From the NCBI RefSeq assembly GCF_014648315.1, contig NZ_BMQW01000017.1, positions 1 through 52,909 on the forward strand: a stretch of 52,909 nt of DNA. Reading direction: 5' to 3'. The translations under genes and the position numbers were made by a program. This document shows positions 23,780-32,509 of this stretch, in pieces. The notes below the pieces were generated by a model that worked only from the letters and a program-made list of their open reading frames with translations, was not told the origin of the DNA and ran no database searches. The stretch is from Shewanella ulleungensis (GTDB taxonomy: Bacteria > Pseudomonadota > Gammaproteobacteria > Enterobacterales > Shewanellaceae). The number at the start of each line of letters is the position of its first letter. The first letter of the stretch is position 1.

Positions 23780-26353
23780 TTAGTTAGTGGATTTCAGTGC
23801 CAATATAAGGGCTTCTGATAATTGTCGTTGTTGCTGTTCGTCTAATGCTTCACCACTTTGGGTCTGCAAAATAAAGAAATCCTCTGCGCGCTCACCAATC
23901 GTGGTAATTTTGGCGGCTAATAAGGTGACTTCGCAACGATAAAACGTATCGCCGACCTTGGCGAGCAGGCCTGGCGTGTCCAAGGTGATTAATTCCATCA
24001 TACTTGTACCATGACGAGCACTTGGTAAGAAACTCACATGGGTGGCAACATTAAAAGGTTTCATGATCCGCGCAAGTTTTCTGAACTTTGGCAGCTTCGG
24101 ATTTTCACTGGCTAGGGCTTTTTCAAGCGCTTTACGAATACTTTGAATACGCGACAACTGCAAAATAGGCTCGCCATCTTGTTCTAAAATAACAAAGGTG
24201 TCGAGCGCATAATTATCTTTTGACGTCATAATGTTAGCATCATGAACATTGATATTTTTATTGTCTAATACGGTCATTACCGTTGCGAACAATTTGGGCT
24301 TATCTTTACTGTAAATAAACAGTTCTGTACCACCTCTAGTGGTGTGTTTAGACATTAACACCAATGGTTCGTCGCGATTGTGTTTTAGAATGGCTTCAGC
24401 ATGCCAAGCGACCTGATTAGGTTGATGGCGTATAAAATAGTCAGACTTAAAACGTGACCACAGGGTGTCCATGTCTTTTTCTTTTATGCCACGCCTTATT
24501 AATTCTTTTTTTGCTTTAGCTTGTATCTCTTTTACACGCGCTTTTACATCAACAGGTTTTTCTTTGCCGCGCGCTAATACACGTTGAGTCGAGAAGTACA
24601 GATCGCGCAGTAATGAGCCTTTCCAGTTGTTCCAGGTTTTTTCATTTGTGGCACAAATGTCTGCGACGGTAAGGCAATATAAATAGCTCAGATGAATAGC
24701 ATCGCGCACTTTGTCTGCAAATTCAGCGACCACTTCAGGATCTGAAATATCACGGCGCTGCGCGGTCACAGACATGACTAAGTGGTTTTCAACTAACCAA
24801 GCGACTAATCGACCGTCATGATCATTCATGCCATGTAATTTACAAAAGTCGATGGCATCTTTTGAGCCTAATTTACTGTGATCGCCACCGCGACCTTTGG
24901 CAATATCATGAAATATTGCTCCCAATACCAATAAACCTTTTTTAGGCAATTGATTAATTAAAATCGCCCCTAAAGGGAACTCATCTTTTTGCTCTGATTG
25001 TGAGAAACGCTCAATGTTAAGTAATAACCTGTGAGTGTGTTCATCAACAGTGTAAGCATGGAATAAGTCGAACTGCATCTGGCCTTCAATTTTACGCCAG
25101 GCAGGTAAATATGAAGATAAAATACCGTGCTTGTGCATAAATGATAATGCTTCAATGCCTCTAGGATGCTTTAAAATTTCCATCAGCACTTTGCGACAGG
25201 CGGGGTTATCTTGTAATGGTGCGGTTAGTCCCCGACGAGCATTACGCAACAAGCGAAGTGTCGGTGCGTAAATATCTTGAATATTAGAGTTTTTGGCTAT
25301 CATTAGAAATAAACGCAAAATTTCTTCATTAGCGCGAGTAAATAAGTCATCGTCTAATACTTCGATGTATCGTCCACGGCGTTGAAACATGCTATTTATG
25401 GGTTGAATTTCTAAAGCTTGCGTATGCCCAAGGGTGGCGCGTTTAAATAGCTGTAACAGCATTTGATTGAGCTCCATCACTCGGCGAACCGTGCGATAGT
25501 AGCGTTTCATCATTTGCTCAACCGCCAGTTGAGTCGCGTCTTCATAGCCGAGTAAGCTAGCAATTTGGCGCTGCAAATCAAACAAGAGTCTATTTTCATT
25601 GCGATTAGCTGTGATGTGCAAGGCGAAGCGGATTTCCCATAAAAAGTTTTGACACTCTAGCAACTCTTCAAGCTCTGCTGGCGCCAGAAAATTATGTTCA
25701 ACCAGTTCTTCTAATGTGGCCGCATCAAAGTGACGCATAGCAACCCATGCGATGGTTTGAATATCGCGAAGTCCACCTGGGCAGGTTTTAATATTGGGTT
25801 CTAAGTCGAAAGCACTGGCTTTACTGTGACGATTGGTTTGTTCATCTTTTTTTGCATTATAGAAATCATAAGATGGCCAAAAGTCGTGTTGACGAATATT
25901 GTCGTAAAGCAGGTCGAATAAATGTTCATTACCGGTTAATAGTCTTGCCTCAATGAGATTGGTGGCAATGGTAATGTCTGATTTACCTTGTTCAATTGTT
26001 TGCGCGATGGTGCGAACACTATGGCCAATTTCAAGGCCGGTATCCCAAAGATAGGTGATGAACTGACTTAATTGAGTCTCTAATTCAGCAGATAAAGGCT
26101 CATCATTCACTAAAAAAAGTAAATCAATGTCTGAGTGCGGGTGCAATTCACCGCGACCATAACCACCCACAGCAACCAAGGCAAGTGCGTCAGTGTTTAA
26201 CGCAAAGTCTTGCCATGCTTGAGTGAGTAAAGAATCAACAAATTGACTACGATGTTTAACAATGTCAGCGATTGGATGCTTTGCTGTGTATTGCTCAACT
26301 AAGCGCTGGTTTAAGTCTACTAATGCATTTTTGGTGGCCAGCGCAGTATTCAT
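23780..26353 (-). CDS. glnD: Bifunctional uridylyltransferase/uridylyl-removing enzyme GlnD
   Basis: GlnD senses glutamine and uridylylates or deuridylylates PII proteins to control nitrogen assimilation. The protein has 857 residues (E. coli 890). Domains in order: nucleotidyltransferase with GGYGRGELHPHSDIDL near 64-79; a linker with FDLEPNIKTCPGGLRDIQTI near 186; HD domain with GAIFHDIAKGRGGDHSKLGS near 477, which removes UMP; and two C-terminal ACT domains (TELFIYSKDKPKLFATVMTV near 673 and MMELITLDTPGLLAKVGDTF near 784) that bind glutamine. It is 19 bases downstream of map, so cotranscription is likely. Confidence 0.97.
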   Translation of the reverse strand: MNTALATKNALVDLNQRLVEQYTAKHPIADIVKHRSQFVDSLLTQAWQDFALNTDALALVAVGGYGRGELHPHSDIDLLFLVNDEPLSAELETQLSQFITYLWDTGLEIGHSVRTIAQTIEQGKSDITIATNLIEARLLTGNEHLFDLLYDNIRQHDFWPSYDFYNAKKDEQTNRHSKASAFDLEPNIKTCPGGLRDIQTIAWVAMRHFDAATLEELVEHNFLAPAELEELLECQNFLWEIRFALHITANRNENRLLFDLQRQIASLLGYEDATQLAVEQMMKRYYRTVRRVMELNQMLLQLFKRATLGHTQALEIQPINSMFQRRGRYIEVLDDDLFTRANEEILRLFLMIAKNSNIQDIYAPTLRLLRNARRGLTAPLQDNPACRKVLMEILKHPRGIEALSFMHKHGILSSYLPAWRKIEGQMQFDLFHAYTVDEHTHRLLLNIERFSQSEQKDEFPLGAILINQLPKKGLLVLGAIFHDIAKGRGGDHSKLGSKDAIDFCKLHGMNDHDGRLVAWLVENHLVMSVTAQRRDISDPEVVAEFADKVRDAIHLSYLYCLTVADICATNEKTWNNWKGSLLRDLYFSTQRVLARGKEKPVDVKARVKEIQAKAKKELIRRGIKEKDMDTLWSRFKSDYFIRHQPNQVAWHAEAILKHNRDEPLVLMSKHTTRGGTELFIYSKDKPKLFATVMTVLDNKNINVHDANIMTSKDNYALDTFVILEQDGEPILQLSRIQSIRKALEKALASENPKLPKFRKLARIMKPFNVATHVSFLPSARHGTSMMELITLDTPGLLAKVGDTFYRCEVTLLAAKITTIGERAEDFFILQTQSGEALDEQQQRQLSEALILALKSTN

Positions 26354-26372
26354 TGAAACCCTTACTTTTTGA

Positions 26373-27170
26373 TTAGTGATTAATGATACGAGGGAAGTCT
26401 TCTTCTTCGCGTAAAGTTAATACTTCTACACCGGTTTCGGTAACAAGTAATGTATGTTCCCATTGTGCAGAATTTTTACCATCAGACGTAGTCACAGTCC
26501 AATTGTCGTTTTTATCCAGTATTGTCGTATGTCGACCCGCGTTGATCATTGGCTCGATAGTAAAACACATACCAGGCTTAAGAGTCGTTTTGTCATTATT
26601 CTTGTAATGAACGACCTGTGGCTCTTCATGAAAACCTGAACCAATTCCATGCCCACAATAATCTTGCACGATAGAATACTTATCAAGTCCTGTTTTACTG
26701 GCTTTGATGAATTTTTCGATGGTTGTACCAATTTCGCCTAATTTTAAACCTGGACGCACCTTGCGAATAGCCAAATATAAACTTTCTTGCGCGATACGGC
26801 TTAAACGTTTGTCTTTTGCTGACACTTCACCGATTAAAAACATTTTAGAGGTGTCGCCATGATAACCATCTTTAATCACTGTAATATCAAGGTTAATCAT
26901 ATCGCCTTCTTTTAGCACATAGCCAGAAGGGATGCCGTGGCAGACCACTTCGTTTACCGAAGTACAAATAGACTTTGGAAAACCATGATAATTAAGCGGT
27001 GCAGAAATAGCACCTTGCTCTTCTGTGTATTTGGCACAAATGTCGTTTAACTCATCGGTGGTGACGCCTGCCTTTACAAAAGGAGCAACCATTTCCAATA
27101 CCTGCGCTGCTAATTTGCCTGCGGCACGCATTTTTGCTATTTCGTCTGCATTTTTAATCACAATACTCAT
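26373..27170 (-). CDS. map: Type I methionine aminopeptidase
   Basis: Map removes the N-terminal Met from nascent proteins. The 265 residues match the E. coli enzyme (264). Metal ligands are seen in context: Asp in INLDITVIKDG, Asp in GYHGDTSKMF, His in YCGHGIGSGFHEEP, Glu in FTIEPMINAG, and Glu in SAQWEHTLLVTETG. VCHGIPSGYVLKEGD is the conserved substrate-side His loop. It is divergent from rpsB, the same pairing as in E. coli, and heads the map-glnD-dapD group. Confidence 0.97.
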   Translation of the reverse strand: MSIVIKNADEIAKMRAAGKLAAQVLEMVAPFVKAGVTTDELNDICAKYTEEQGAISAPLNYHGFPKSICTSVNEVVCHGIPSGYVLKEGDMINLDITVIKDGYHGDTSKMFLIGEVSAKDKRLSRIAQESLYLAIRKVRPGLKLGEIGTTIEKFIKASKTGLDKYSIVQDYCGHGIGSGFHEEPQVVHYKNNDKTTLKPGMCFTIEPMINAGRHTTILDKNDNWTVTTSDGKNSAQWEHTLLVTETGVEVLTLREEEDFPRIINH

Positions 27171-27235
27171 GAAAACTCTCTATCATTTGGCGGTCAAAAT
27201 TGGCTAGTTTTATCCAAGGATTTTATGGCAAAAAT

Positions 27236-27264
27236 TTGTATTTAGTTGCCGATTATGGTATAAA
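27236..27264 (+). promoter_or_regulatory. Predicted promoter of rpsB-tsf
   Basis: TTGTAT and TATAAA are separated by 17 bases, with TGG just upstream of the -10 (extended -10 like). A GC-rich discriminator (GCGCGCC) follows, typical of stringently controlled ribosomal promoters. The predicted leader would be about 270 bases long. Confidence 0.55.
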
Positions 27265-27487
27265 GCGCGCCGTTGTGTATAAGATCGTTGTTGTACGGTT
27301 CGAGTTAACTCGATGTCGGTTGGTGTAATTAAACGCTTATTTATAAGCATTTTAAACAAATCATCACAAAGAGTTCGGCAAACCGTAAAATATGGCGGTC
27401 ATTATACATGGCAATTAACTTAAATACTAAATCACACACGTATCGACACATTTTTCGGGGTGCTTTCTAATTCATATTGAGTTTAGA

Positions 27488-27542
27488 GGGTCGAAAACAT
27501 GGGATGCGTGGAGGTCTAACCCCTTACATTAAGGTAAATACA
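27488..27542 (+). promoter_or_regulatory. Ribosomal protein S2 autoregulatory leader (rpsB 5' UTR)
   Basis: The segment 27501-27523 begins GGGATGCGTGGAGG and ends TCTAACCCC. It closely resembles the conserved E. coli rpsB leader element, which folds into a GGG/CCC-closed stem and is used by S2 to repress rpsB-tsf translation. The rpsB start codon lies 20 bases further on. Regulation here is inferred from that resemblance. Confidence 0.6.
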
Positions 27543-28271
27543 ATGACTACTGTTTCAATGCGCGACATGCTACAAGCTGGTGTTCACTTCGGTCACCAAA
27601 CACGTTACTGGAACCCAAAGATGAAGCCTTTCATCTTCGGCGCTCGTAACGGTGTACACATCATCAACCTTGAGCACACTGTACCAATGTTCAACGAAGC
27701 TTTAGCTTTCATTAGCAACGTTGCTTCTAAGAAAGGTAAAGTATTATTCGTAGGTACTAAGCGCGCTGCTGGCGAAGCTATCAAAGAATCTGCAATTTCT
27801 TGTGACCAGTACTATGTTGATCACCGCTGGTTAGGCGGTATGTTAACAAACTGGAAAACTGTTCGTCAGTCAATCAAGCGTCTTAAAGAGCTAGAAAGCC
27901 AGTCTGTAGACGGTACTTTCGACAAGCTTACTAAAAAAGAAGCGCTAATGCGTTCACGCGAACTAGACAAGTTAGAAAAGTCTTTAGGCGGAATCAAGAA
28001 CATGGGCGGCTTACCTGACGTATTATTCGTTATCGGTGCTGACCATGAGCATATCGCTATTAAAGAAGCAAACAACCTAGGTATCCCAGTTGTTGCAGTA
28101 GTTGATACTAACTCTGCACCAGACGGTGTTAACTACATCGTTCCTGGTAACGACGACGCGATGCGTGCTATTCGTTTGTACACTTCATCTGTTGCTGCTG
28201 CTGCCAACTCTGGCCGTGGTCAAGATTTAGCTGTTCAAGCTGAGCAAGACGGTTTCGTAGAAGCTGTTTAA
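27543..28271 (+). CDS. rpsB: 30S ribosomal protein S2
   Basis: S2 assembles late on the 30S subunit near S1. The product has 242 residues starting at ATG 27543 (MTTVSMRDMLQAGVHFGHQT); the frame stays open to 27477 but that extension is the conserved leader, not protein. Signature segments are HFGHQTRYWNPKMKPFIFG, LFVGTKRAAGEAIKESA, YYVDHRWLGGMLTNWKTVR and GIPVVAVVDTNSAPDGVNY. Codon use is strongly biased, as in highly expressed genes. It is followed by an attenuator-like hairpin and tsf. Confidence 0.98.
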   Translation: MTTVSMRDMLQAGVHFGHQTRYWNPKMKPFIFGARNGVHIINLEHTVPMFNEALAFISNVASKKGKVLFVGTKRAAGEAIKESAISCDQYYVDHRWLGGMLTNWKTVRQSIKRLKELESQSVDGTFDKLTKKEALMRSRELDKLEKSLGGIKNMGGLPDVLFVIGADHEHIAIKEANNLGIPVVAVVDTNSAPDGVNYIVPGNDDAMRAIRLYTSSVAAAANSGRGQDLAVQAEQDGFVEAV

Positions 28272-28323
28272 TAAGGCGTGATGGTTACCATCTCCCTTAT
28301 TTGCCAATAAGATAATTGGTGAA

Positions 28324-28347
28324 CAGGGGCCTTTTGGCCCCTGTTTT
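28324..28347 (+). terminator. Attenuator or terminator between rpsB and tsf
   Basis: ACAGGGGCC and GGCCCCTGT form a perfect 9-base stem with TTTT loop, followed by TTTAT. It probably reduces but does not abolish read-through, as in the E. coli rpsB-tsf operon. Confidence 0.8.
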
Positions 28348-28388
28348 ATAAATGCAAAATTAGACGAATTAAATTAGAGGATTTAACA

Positions 28389-29240
28389 ATGGCAATTACT
28401 GCTGCCCAAGTTAAAGAACTTCGTGACCGCACTGGCGCTGGCATGATGGACTGTAAGAATGCACTGACTGAAACTGACGGTGACATCGAACTAGCGATTG
28501 ATAACATGCGTAAGAGTGGTGCTGCGAAGGCTGCTAAAAAAGCAGGTAACATCGCTGCAGACGGTACAATTCTAATCAAGAACGGCGACGGTTTCGCTGC
28601 ACTTTTAGAAGTTAACTGTCAAACTGACTTCGTTGCTAAAGATTCAAACTTCCTAGGTTTCGCTAACGCAGTGTTAGACGTAGCTGCTGCATCGAAAGTA
28701 ACTATTGAAGATCTTAAAGCACAGTTTGAAGAAACTCGTGTTGCTCTAGTAACTAAAATCGGTGAAAACATCAACGTTCGTCGCGTTGAGTACATCGACG
28801 GTGCTAACTTAGCTTCATACCGCCACGGCGACCGTATCGGTGTTGTTGTTGCTGGTGACGCTGACGAAGAAACCTTAAAGCACATCGCAATGCACGTTGC
28901 TGCTTCTAAGCCAGAATTCGTAAATCCAGACGATGTGCCTGCTGAACTTGTAGAAAGAGAGCAAGCGCTTCAAATCGAAATCGCGATGAATGAAGGCAAG
29001 CCTGCTGAAATCGCTGAGAAGATGGTTGTAGGTCGTATGAAGAAGTTTACTGGTGAGATCTCTCTTACTGGTCAAGCTTACATCATGGAACCTAAGAAAA
29101 CTGTTGGCGAAGTTCTTAAAGAGAAAAAAGCAACAGTGTCTAACTTCATTCGTTTAGAAGTTGGCGAAGGTATCGAGAAGAAGGCAGAAGATTTTGCTGC
29201 TGAAGTAGCGGCGCAAATCGCTGCAACTAAAAAAGCGTAA
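28389..29240 (+). CDS. tsf: Elongation factor Ts
   Basis: EF-Ts exchanges GDP for GTP on EF-Tu. The 283 residues match E. coli EF-Ts. The N-terminal UBA-like motif (AAQVKELRDRTGAGMMDCKN) and the TDFVAKD segment (NCQTDFVAKDSNFLGFAN) contact EF-Tu. HIAMHVAASKP and YIMEPKKTVGEVLKEK mark the C-terminal core. Strong codon bias. It lies 117 bases after rpsB with a GAGGATTTAACA ribosome binding site. Confidence 0.98.
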   Translation: MAITAAQVKELRDRTGAGMMDCKNALTETDGDIELAIDNMRKSGAAKAAKKAGNIAADGTILIKNGDGFAALLEVNCQTDFVAKDSNFLGFANAVLDVAAASKVTIEDLKAQFEETRVALVTKIGENINVRRVEYIDGANLASYRHGDRIGVVVAGDADEETLKHIAMHVAASKPEFVNPDDVPAELVEREQALQIEIAMNEGKPAEIAEKMVVGRMKKFTGEISLTGQAYIMEPKKTVGEVLKEKKATVSNFIRLEVGEGIEKKAEDFAAEVAAQIAATKKA

Positions 29241-29261
29241 TCGCTTTTCTCTAAGTACCCT

Positions 29262-29287
29262 AAGACCGCAGCAACCGCTGCGGTCTT
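29262..29287 (+). terminator. Terminator-like hairpin between tsf and pyrH
   Basis: AAGACCGCAGC and GCTGCGGTCTT pair perfectly over 11 bases around AACC. The T-tail is weak (GTTATAAT), so some read-through to pyrH is likely. Confidence 0.65.
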
Positions 29288-29308
29288 GTTATAATCAGGA
29301 CGAAAATT

Positions 29309-30046
29309 ATGAGCACCAATCCAAAACCAGCGTTTAGACGTATTCTGCTTAAATTAAGCGGTGAAGCTTTAATGGGTGAAGAAGGCTTCGGCATTGACCC
29401 AAAAGTACTTGATCGTATGGCACAAGAAGTAAAAGAGCTTGTTGAACTCGGCATTCAAGTTGGTGTGGTTATTGGTGGTGGTAATCTGTTTCGTGGTGAA
29501 GGCTTAGCAAAAGCTGGCATGAACCGCGTGGTGGGCGATCACATGGGTATGTTAGCAACCGTAATGAATGGCTTAGCCATGCGTGATGCGTTGCACCGTG
29601 CATATGTTAATGCTCGTCTTATGTCAGCCATTCCGCTTAAAGGCGTGTGTGATGACTATAATTGGGCTGAAGCAATTAGCTTATTAAAATCTGGCCGTGT
29701 AGTGATTTTTGCTGCAGGTACGGGTAACCCATTTTGTACAACAGATTCTGCGGCTTGTTTGCGCGGTATCGAAATCGAAGCTGAAGTCGTACTTAAAGGG
29801 ACAAAAGTAGATGGCGTATACTCTGCTGATCCAATGAAAGACCCTGAAGCTGTTAAATATGATACGTTAACCTACGCTGAAGTCCTTGAATCAGAATTAA
29901 AAGTAATGGACCTTGCAGCATTTACAATGGCGCGTGATCATAATATGCCTATTTTAGTGTTCAATATGAACAAGCCTGGCGCACTACGTCGTGTGATTAT
30001 GGGCGAAGAAGAAGGTACTGTTATTAGCAGTAAACAACCTGCTTAA
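29309..30046 (+). CDS. pyrH: UMP kinase
   Basis: PyrH phosphorylates UMP to UDP and is a hexamer activated by GTP and inhibited by UTP. The product has 245 residues (E. coli 241). Motifs: RILLKLSGEALMGEEGFGID near the start, VGVVIGGGNLFRG near 50, GDHMGMLATVMNGLAMRDAL near 73, IFAAGTGNPFCTTDSAACLR near 132, and KGTKVDGVYSADP near 160. No unusual substitutions were seen. It follows tsf by 68 bases. Confidence 0.98.
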   Translation: MSTNPKPAFRRILLKLSGEALMGEEGFGIDPKVLDRMAQEVKELVELGIQVGVVIGGGNLFRGEGLAKAGMNRVVGDHMGMLATVMNGLAMRDALHRAYVNARLMSAIPLKGVCDDYNWAEAISLLKSGRVVIFAAGTGNPFCTTDSAACLRGIEIEAEVVLKGTKVDGVYSADPMKDPEAVKYDTLTYAEVLESELKVMDLAAFTMARDHNMPILVFNMNKPGALRRVIMGEEEGTVISSKQPA

Positions 30047-30165
30047 TCACAGAAGTAAAAAATAGTGACACCAAATAAATTAACTGTTTGAGCTGTTTTA
30101 TTGCTTGTGTCATTCTTAGACTAAAGCTCAAGCACACATGAATTTGTGACAAAAAGGAAATTATT

Positions 30166-30723
30166 GTGATTGATACAATTATGTTAGATGCGCAAGAGCG
30201 CATGGGTAAGTGCGTAGATGCAACTAAAAACCAAATGGCTAAAGTTCGTACCGGCCGTGCACACCCAAGTTTATTAGACTCTATTCAGGTTTCTTATTAC
30301 GGTTCTATGGCACCTCTTAAGCAAGTTGCTAACGTTGGTGTTGAAGATTCTCGTACATTAACGGTAACTGTTTTTGACCGTACTATGGTACAAGCTGTTG
30401 AGAAGGCCATTATGAGCTCTGATCTAGGTTTAAACCCTATGACAGCTGGTGCAACATTGCGTATTCCATTACCAGCATTAACAGAAGAGCGTCGTAAAGA
30501 TTTCATTAAAGTGGTTAAAAACGAAGCCGAAAATGGTCGTATTGCTATCCGTAACGTACGCCGTGACGCGATCAGTGAAGTGAAGAAGCTTGAGAAAGCC
30601 AAAGAATGTACTGAAGATGACGTGCGCCGCAGTGAAGAAGACGTGCAAAAGCACACCGATTCATTCATCAAAAATATCGATACAATTTTAGCGGCTAAAG
30701 AAAAAGAGTTGATGGAAGTATAA
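30166..30723 (+). CDS. frr: Ribosome recycling factor
   Basis: RRF splits post-termination ribosomes with EF-G. The 185 residues equal the E. coli length. It uses a GTG start at 30166 with AAAGGAAATTATT upstream. Domain I and II features are AKVRTGRAHPSLLDSI near 26-41, LRIPLPALTEERRKDFIKVV near 104 and KNEAENGRIAIRNVRRDAI near 125. The 119-base gap after pyrH may contain its own promoter. Confidence 0.97.
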   Translation: MIDTIMLDAQERMGKCVDATKNQMAKVRTGRAHPSLLDSIQVSYYGSMAPLKQVANVGVEDSRTLTVTVFDRTMVQAVEKAIMSSDLGLNPMTAGATLRIPLPALTEERRKDFIKVVKNEAENGRIAIRNVRRDAISEVKKLEKAKECTEDDVRRSEEDVQKHTDSFIKNIDTILAAKEKELMEV

Positions 30724-30750
30724 TCTCTCAACTTAGACGCTAGAGTTAAC

Positions 30751-30787
30751 ACGCCGTGTAAGGGTATACTACACGGCGTTTGTTTTT
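30751..30787 (+). terminator. Intrinsic terminator after frr
   Basis: ACGCCGTGTA and TACACGGCGT form a 10-base stem around a 9-base loop, followed by TTGTTTTTAT. Confidence 0.75.
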
Positions 30788-30804
30788 ATAAAGGATTGCC
30801 GTAG

Positions 30805-31629
30805 ATGTCATCTACAGTTGAGTTTGAATCAGACCCTAATGCAGATCCGGAGGCTATGTCTTCGCAATTAATGCCGGGACAATTATCTGATGTAGTTAAA
30901 CAATCTCTACCAAAGCATGTTGCAATTATCATGGATGGTAATGGTCGCTGGGCACAATTGCAGGGCAAAGCTCGTGTGTTTGGCCATAAAGCAGGTGTTA
31001 AAGCCGTTCGTCGTGCTGTTAGCACAGCAAGTCAGTTAGGGATTGAATCGTTAACGCTATTTGCATTTTCGAGTGAGAATTGGCGCAGACCAGATAAAGA
31101 AGTCAGTTTATTAATGGAGCTGTTTTTTACTGTGTTGCAGCGTGAGCTAAAATTGCTCGATAAAAATCAAGTAAGGCTCAATATTATTGGTGATACCAGT
31201 CGCTTTTCAGCGCGCTTACAAAAGCAGATAGCAGCAGCCCAAGAGAAAACAGCAGCCAATACAGGGCTAATATTGAATGTTGCAGCTAACTACGGCGGGC
31301 GTTGGGATATCTTACAAGCGGCTCAAAAATTAGCCGAAAAGGTCGCAACTGGTGAAATCAACAGCAGTCAGATGACCGAAGATGCACTAAATGAACATTT
31401 GTGCATGCAAAATCAGAGCGAAGTTGATTTAATGATCCGTACTGGCGGTGATTACCGCATTAGTAATTTTGTTTTATGGCAGGCTGCATATGCCGAATTG
31501 GTGTTTACTGACACCTTGTGGCCTGACTTTGATGAGCAAGCATTTCGAGATGCCCTTGCCATATTTGCAAGTCGGCAGCGTCGTTTTGGTTTGACTGGGA
31601 GTCAAATCGAACAGATACGCGCAATATAA
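30805..31629 (+). CDS. uppS: Undecaprenyl diphosphate synthase (UppS/IspU)
   Basis: This enzyme extends farnesyl diphosphate with isopentenyl units to C55-PP, the carrier lipid for peptidoglycan and O-antigen. It has 274 residues, longer than E. coli (253), because of an acidic N-terminal extension of about 35 residues before LPKHVAIIMDGNGRWAQLQG, which contains the catalytic Asp. Other motifs: LTLFAFSSENWRRP near 93 and RTGGDYRISNFVLWQAAYAE near 212. ATG 30805 follows AAAGGATTGCCGTAG. Its gene starts the uppS-cdsA-dxr-rseP run, with 22 bases to cdsA. Confidence 0.96.
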   Translation: MSSTVEFESDPNADPEAMSSQLMPGQLSDVVKQSLPKHVAIIMDGNGRWAQLQGKARVFGHKAGVKAVRRAVSTASQLGIESLTLFAFSSENWRRPDKEVSLLMELFFTVLQRELKLLDKNQVRLNIIGDTSRFSARLQKQIAAAQEKTAANTGLILNVAANYGGRWDILQAAQKLAEKVATGEINSSQMTEDALNEHLCMQNQSEVDLMIRTGGDYRISNFVLWQAAYAELVFTDTLWPDFDEQAFRDALAIFASRQRRFGLTGSQIEQIRAI

Positions 31630-31651
31630 AAAATATTAAGAGGATTAGTTT

Positions 31652-32509
31652 TTGCTAAAACAACGAATAATAACAGCATTGTGGTTAATCCCAATTGTAC
31701 TCGGGGCAATTTTTTTACTACCAGCAAATTTATTTGCCTGGGTATTGGTGCCCGTTTTTTTGATTGCCGCAAAAGAGTGGGGCAGTTTTATTGATCCCCA
31801 GTGCAATGCAACTCAATGGTCTTTTACCGCTACGTTAGGTTTTTTGTTAATTGCCCTTAATTTAACCGTGCCAGTGGATGTTTTGTGGTTTAAAGGCCAG
31901 TTACACCCAATGTACTTGGCAATAATTAGCATCGGTGTTTTCTGGTGGATTGTCAGTAGCTTACTGGTTTTTAGTTTTCCTAAAAGCGCAAAATTTTGGA
32001 AAACCAGCCCAATGTTAAAGTCTATGTTTGGACAGTTAACGTTAGTGCCGTGTTTTGCTTCATTGATTGCACTTAAGTCATTGAGTAATAATGTTGACCC
32101 TTATTATGGTGGTGCATTAGTCTTTTTGGTGATGTTGGTGGTTTGGGCTACCGATACTGGAGCCTACTTTGCGGGGCGTAAATTAGGTAAGCACAAGTTA
32201 ATGCCTAGCGTTAGCCCTGCTAAAACACTAGAAGGCTTAGCTGGCGGTTTATTAACTACGATGATAGTGGTTGCTGGCGTAATGTATGTCGCCCCAGAAC
32301 AAGAACTTGGCTTGTTGGTTGTGGTCACGTTAGTGACAGCATTAGCATCTGCATTTGGTGATTTATCTGAAAGCATGTTCAAGCGTGCTGCCAACATCAA
32401 AGATTCGGGGACTATTTTACCAGGCCATGGCGGTATTTTAGATCGTATCGATAGCTTAACTGCTGCATTGCCCGTGTTTACCTTTATCTATATCGCGATG
32501 TGGATGTAA
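31652..32509 (+). CDS. cdsA: Phosphatidate cytidylyltransferase
   Basis: CdsA makes CDP-diacylglycerol from phosphatidate and CTP, the branch point of phospholipid synthesis, in the inner membrane. It has 285 residues with about eight hydrophobic spans. The C-terminal family signature DSGTILPGHGGILDRIDSL is near 250-268, with SPAKTLEGLAGG near 188 and WATDTGAYFAGRKLGKH near 166. Translation starts at TTG 31652 after AGAGGATTAGTTT. Its stop overlaps the dxr start (TAATG). Confidence 0.96.
   Translation: MLKQRIITALWLIPIVLGAIFLLPANLFAWVLVPVFLIAAKEWGSFIDPQCNATQWSFTATLGFLLIALNLTVPVDVLWFKGQLHPMYLAIISIGVFWWIVSSLLVFSFPKSAKFWKTSPMLKSMFGQLTLVPCFASLIALKSLSNNVDPYYGGALVFLVMLVVWATDTGAYFAGRKLGKHKLMPSVSPAKTLEGLAGGLLTTMIVVAGVMYVAPEQELGLLVVVTLVTALASAFGDLSESMFKRAANIKDSGTILPGHGGILDRIDSLTAALPVFTFIYIAMWM

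Noticed and set aside
27477..27542. N-terminal extension of S2 from 27477
   Set aside because: The extension coincides with the conserved RNA leader element and S2 proteins start at the MTTVSMRDML methionine.
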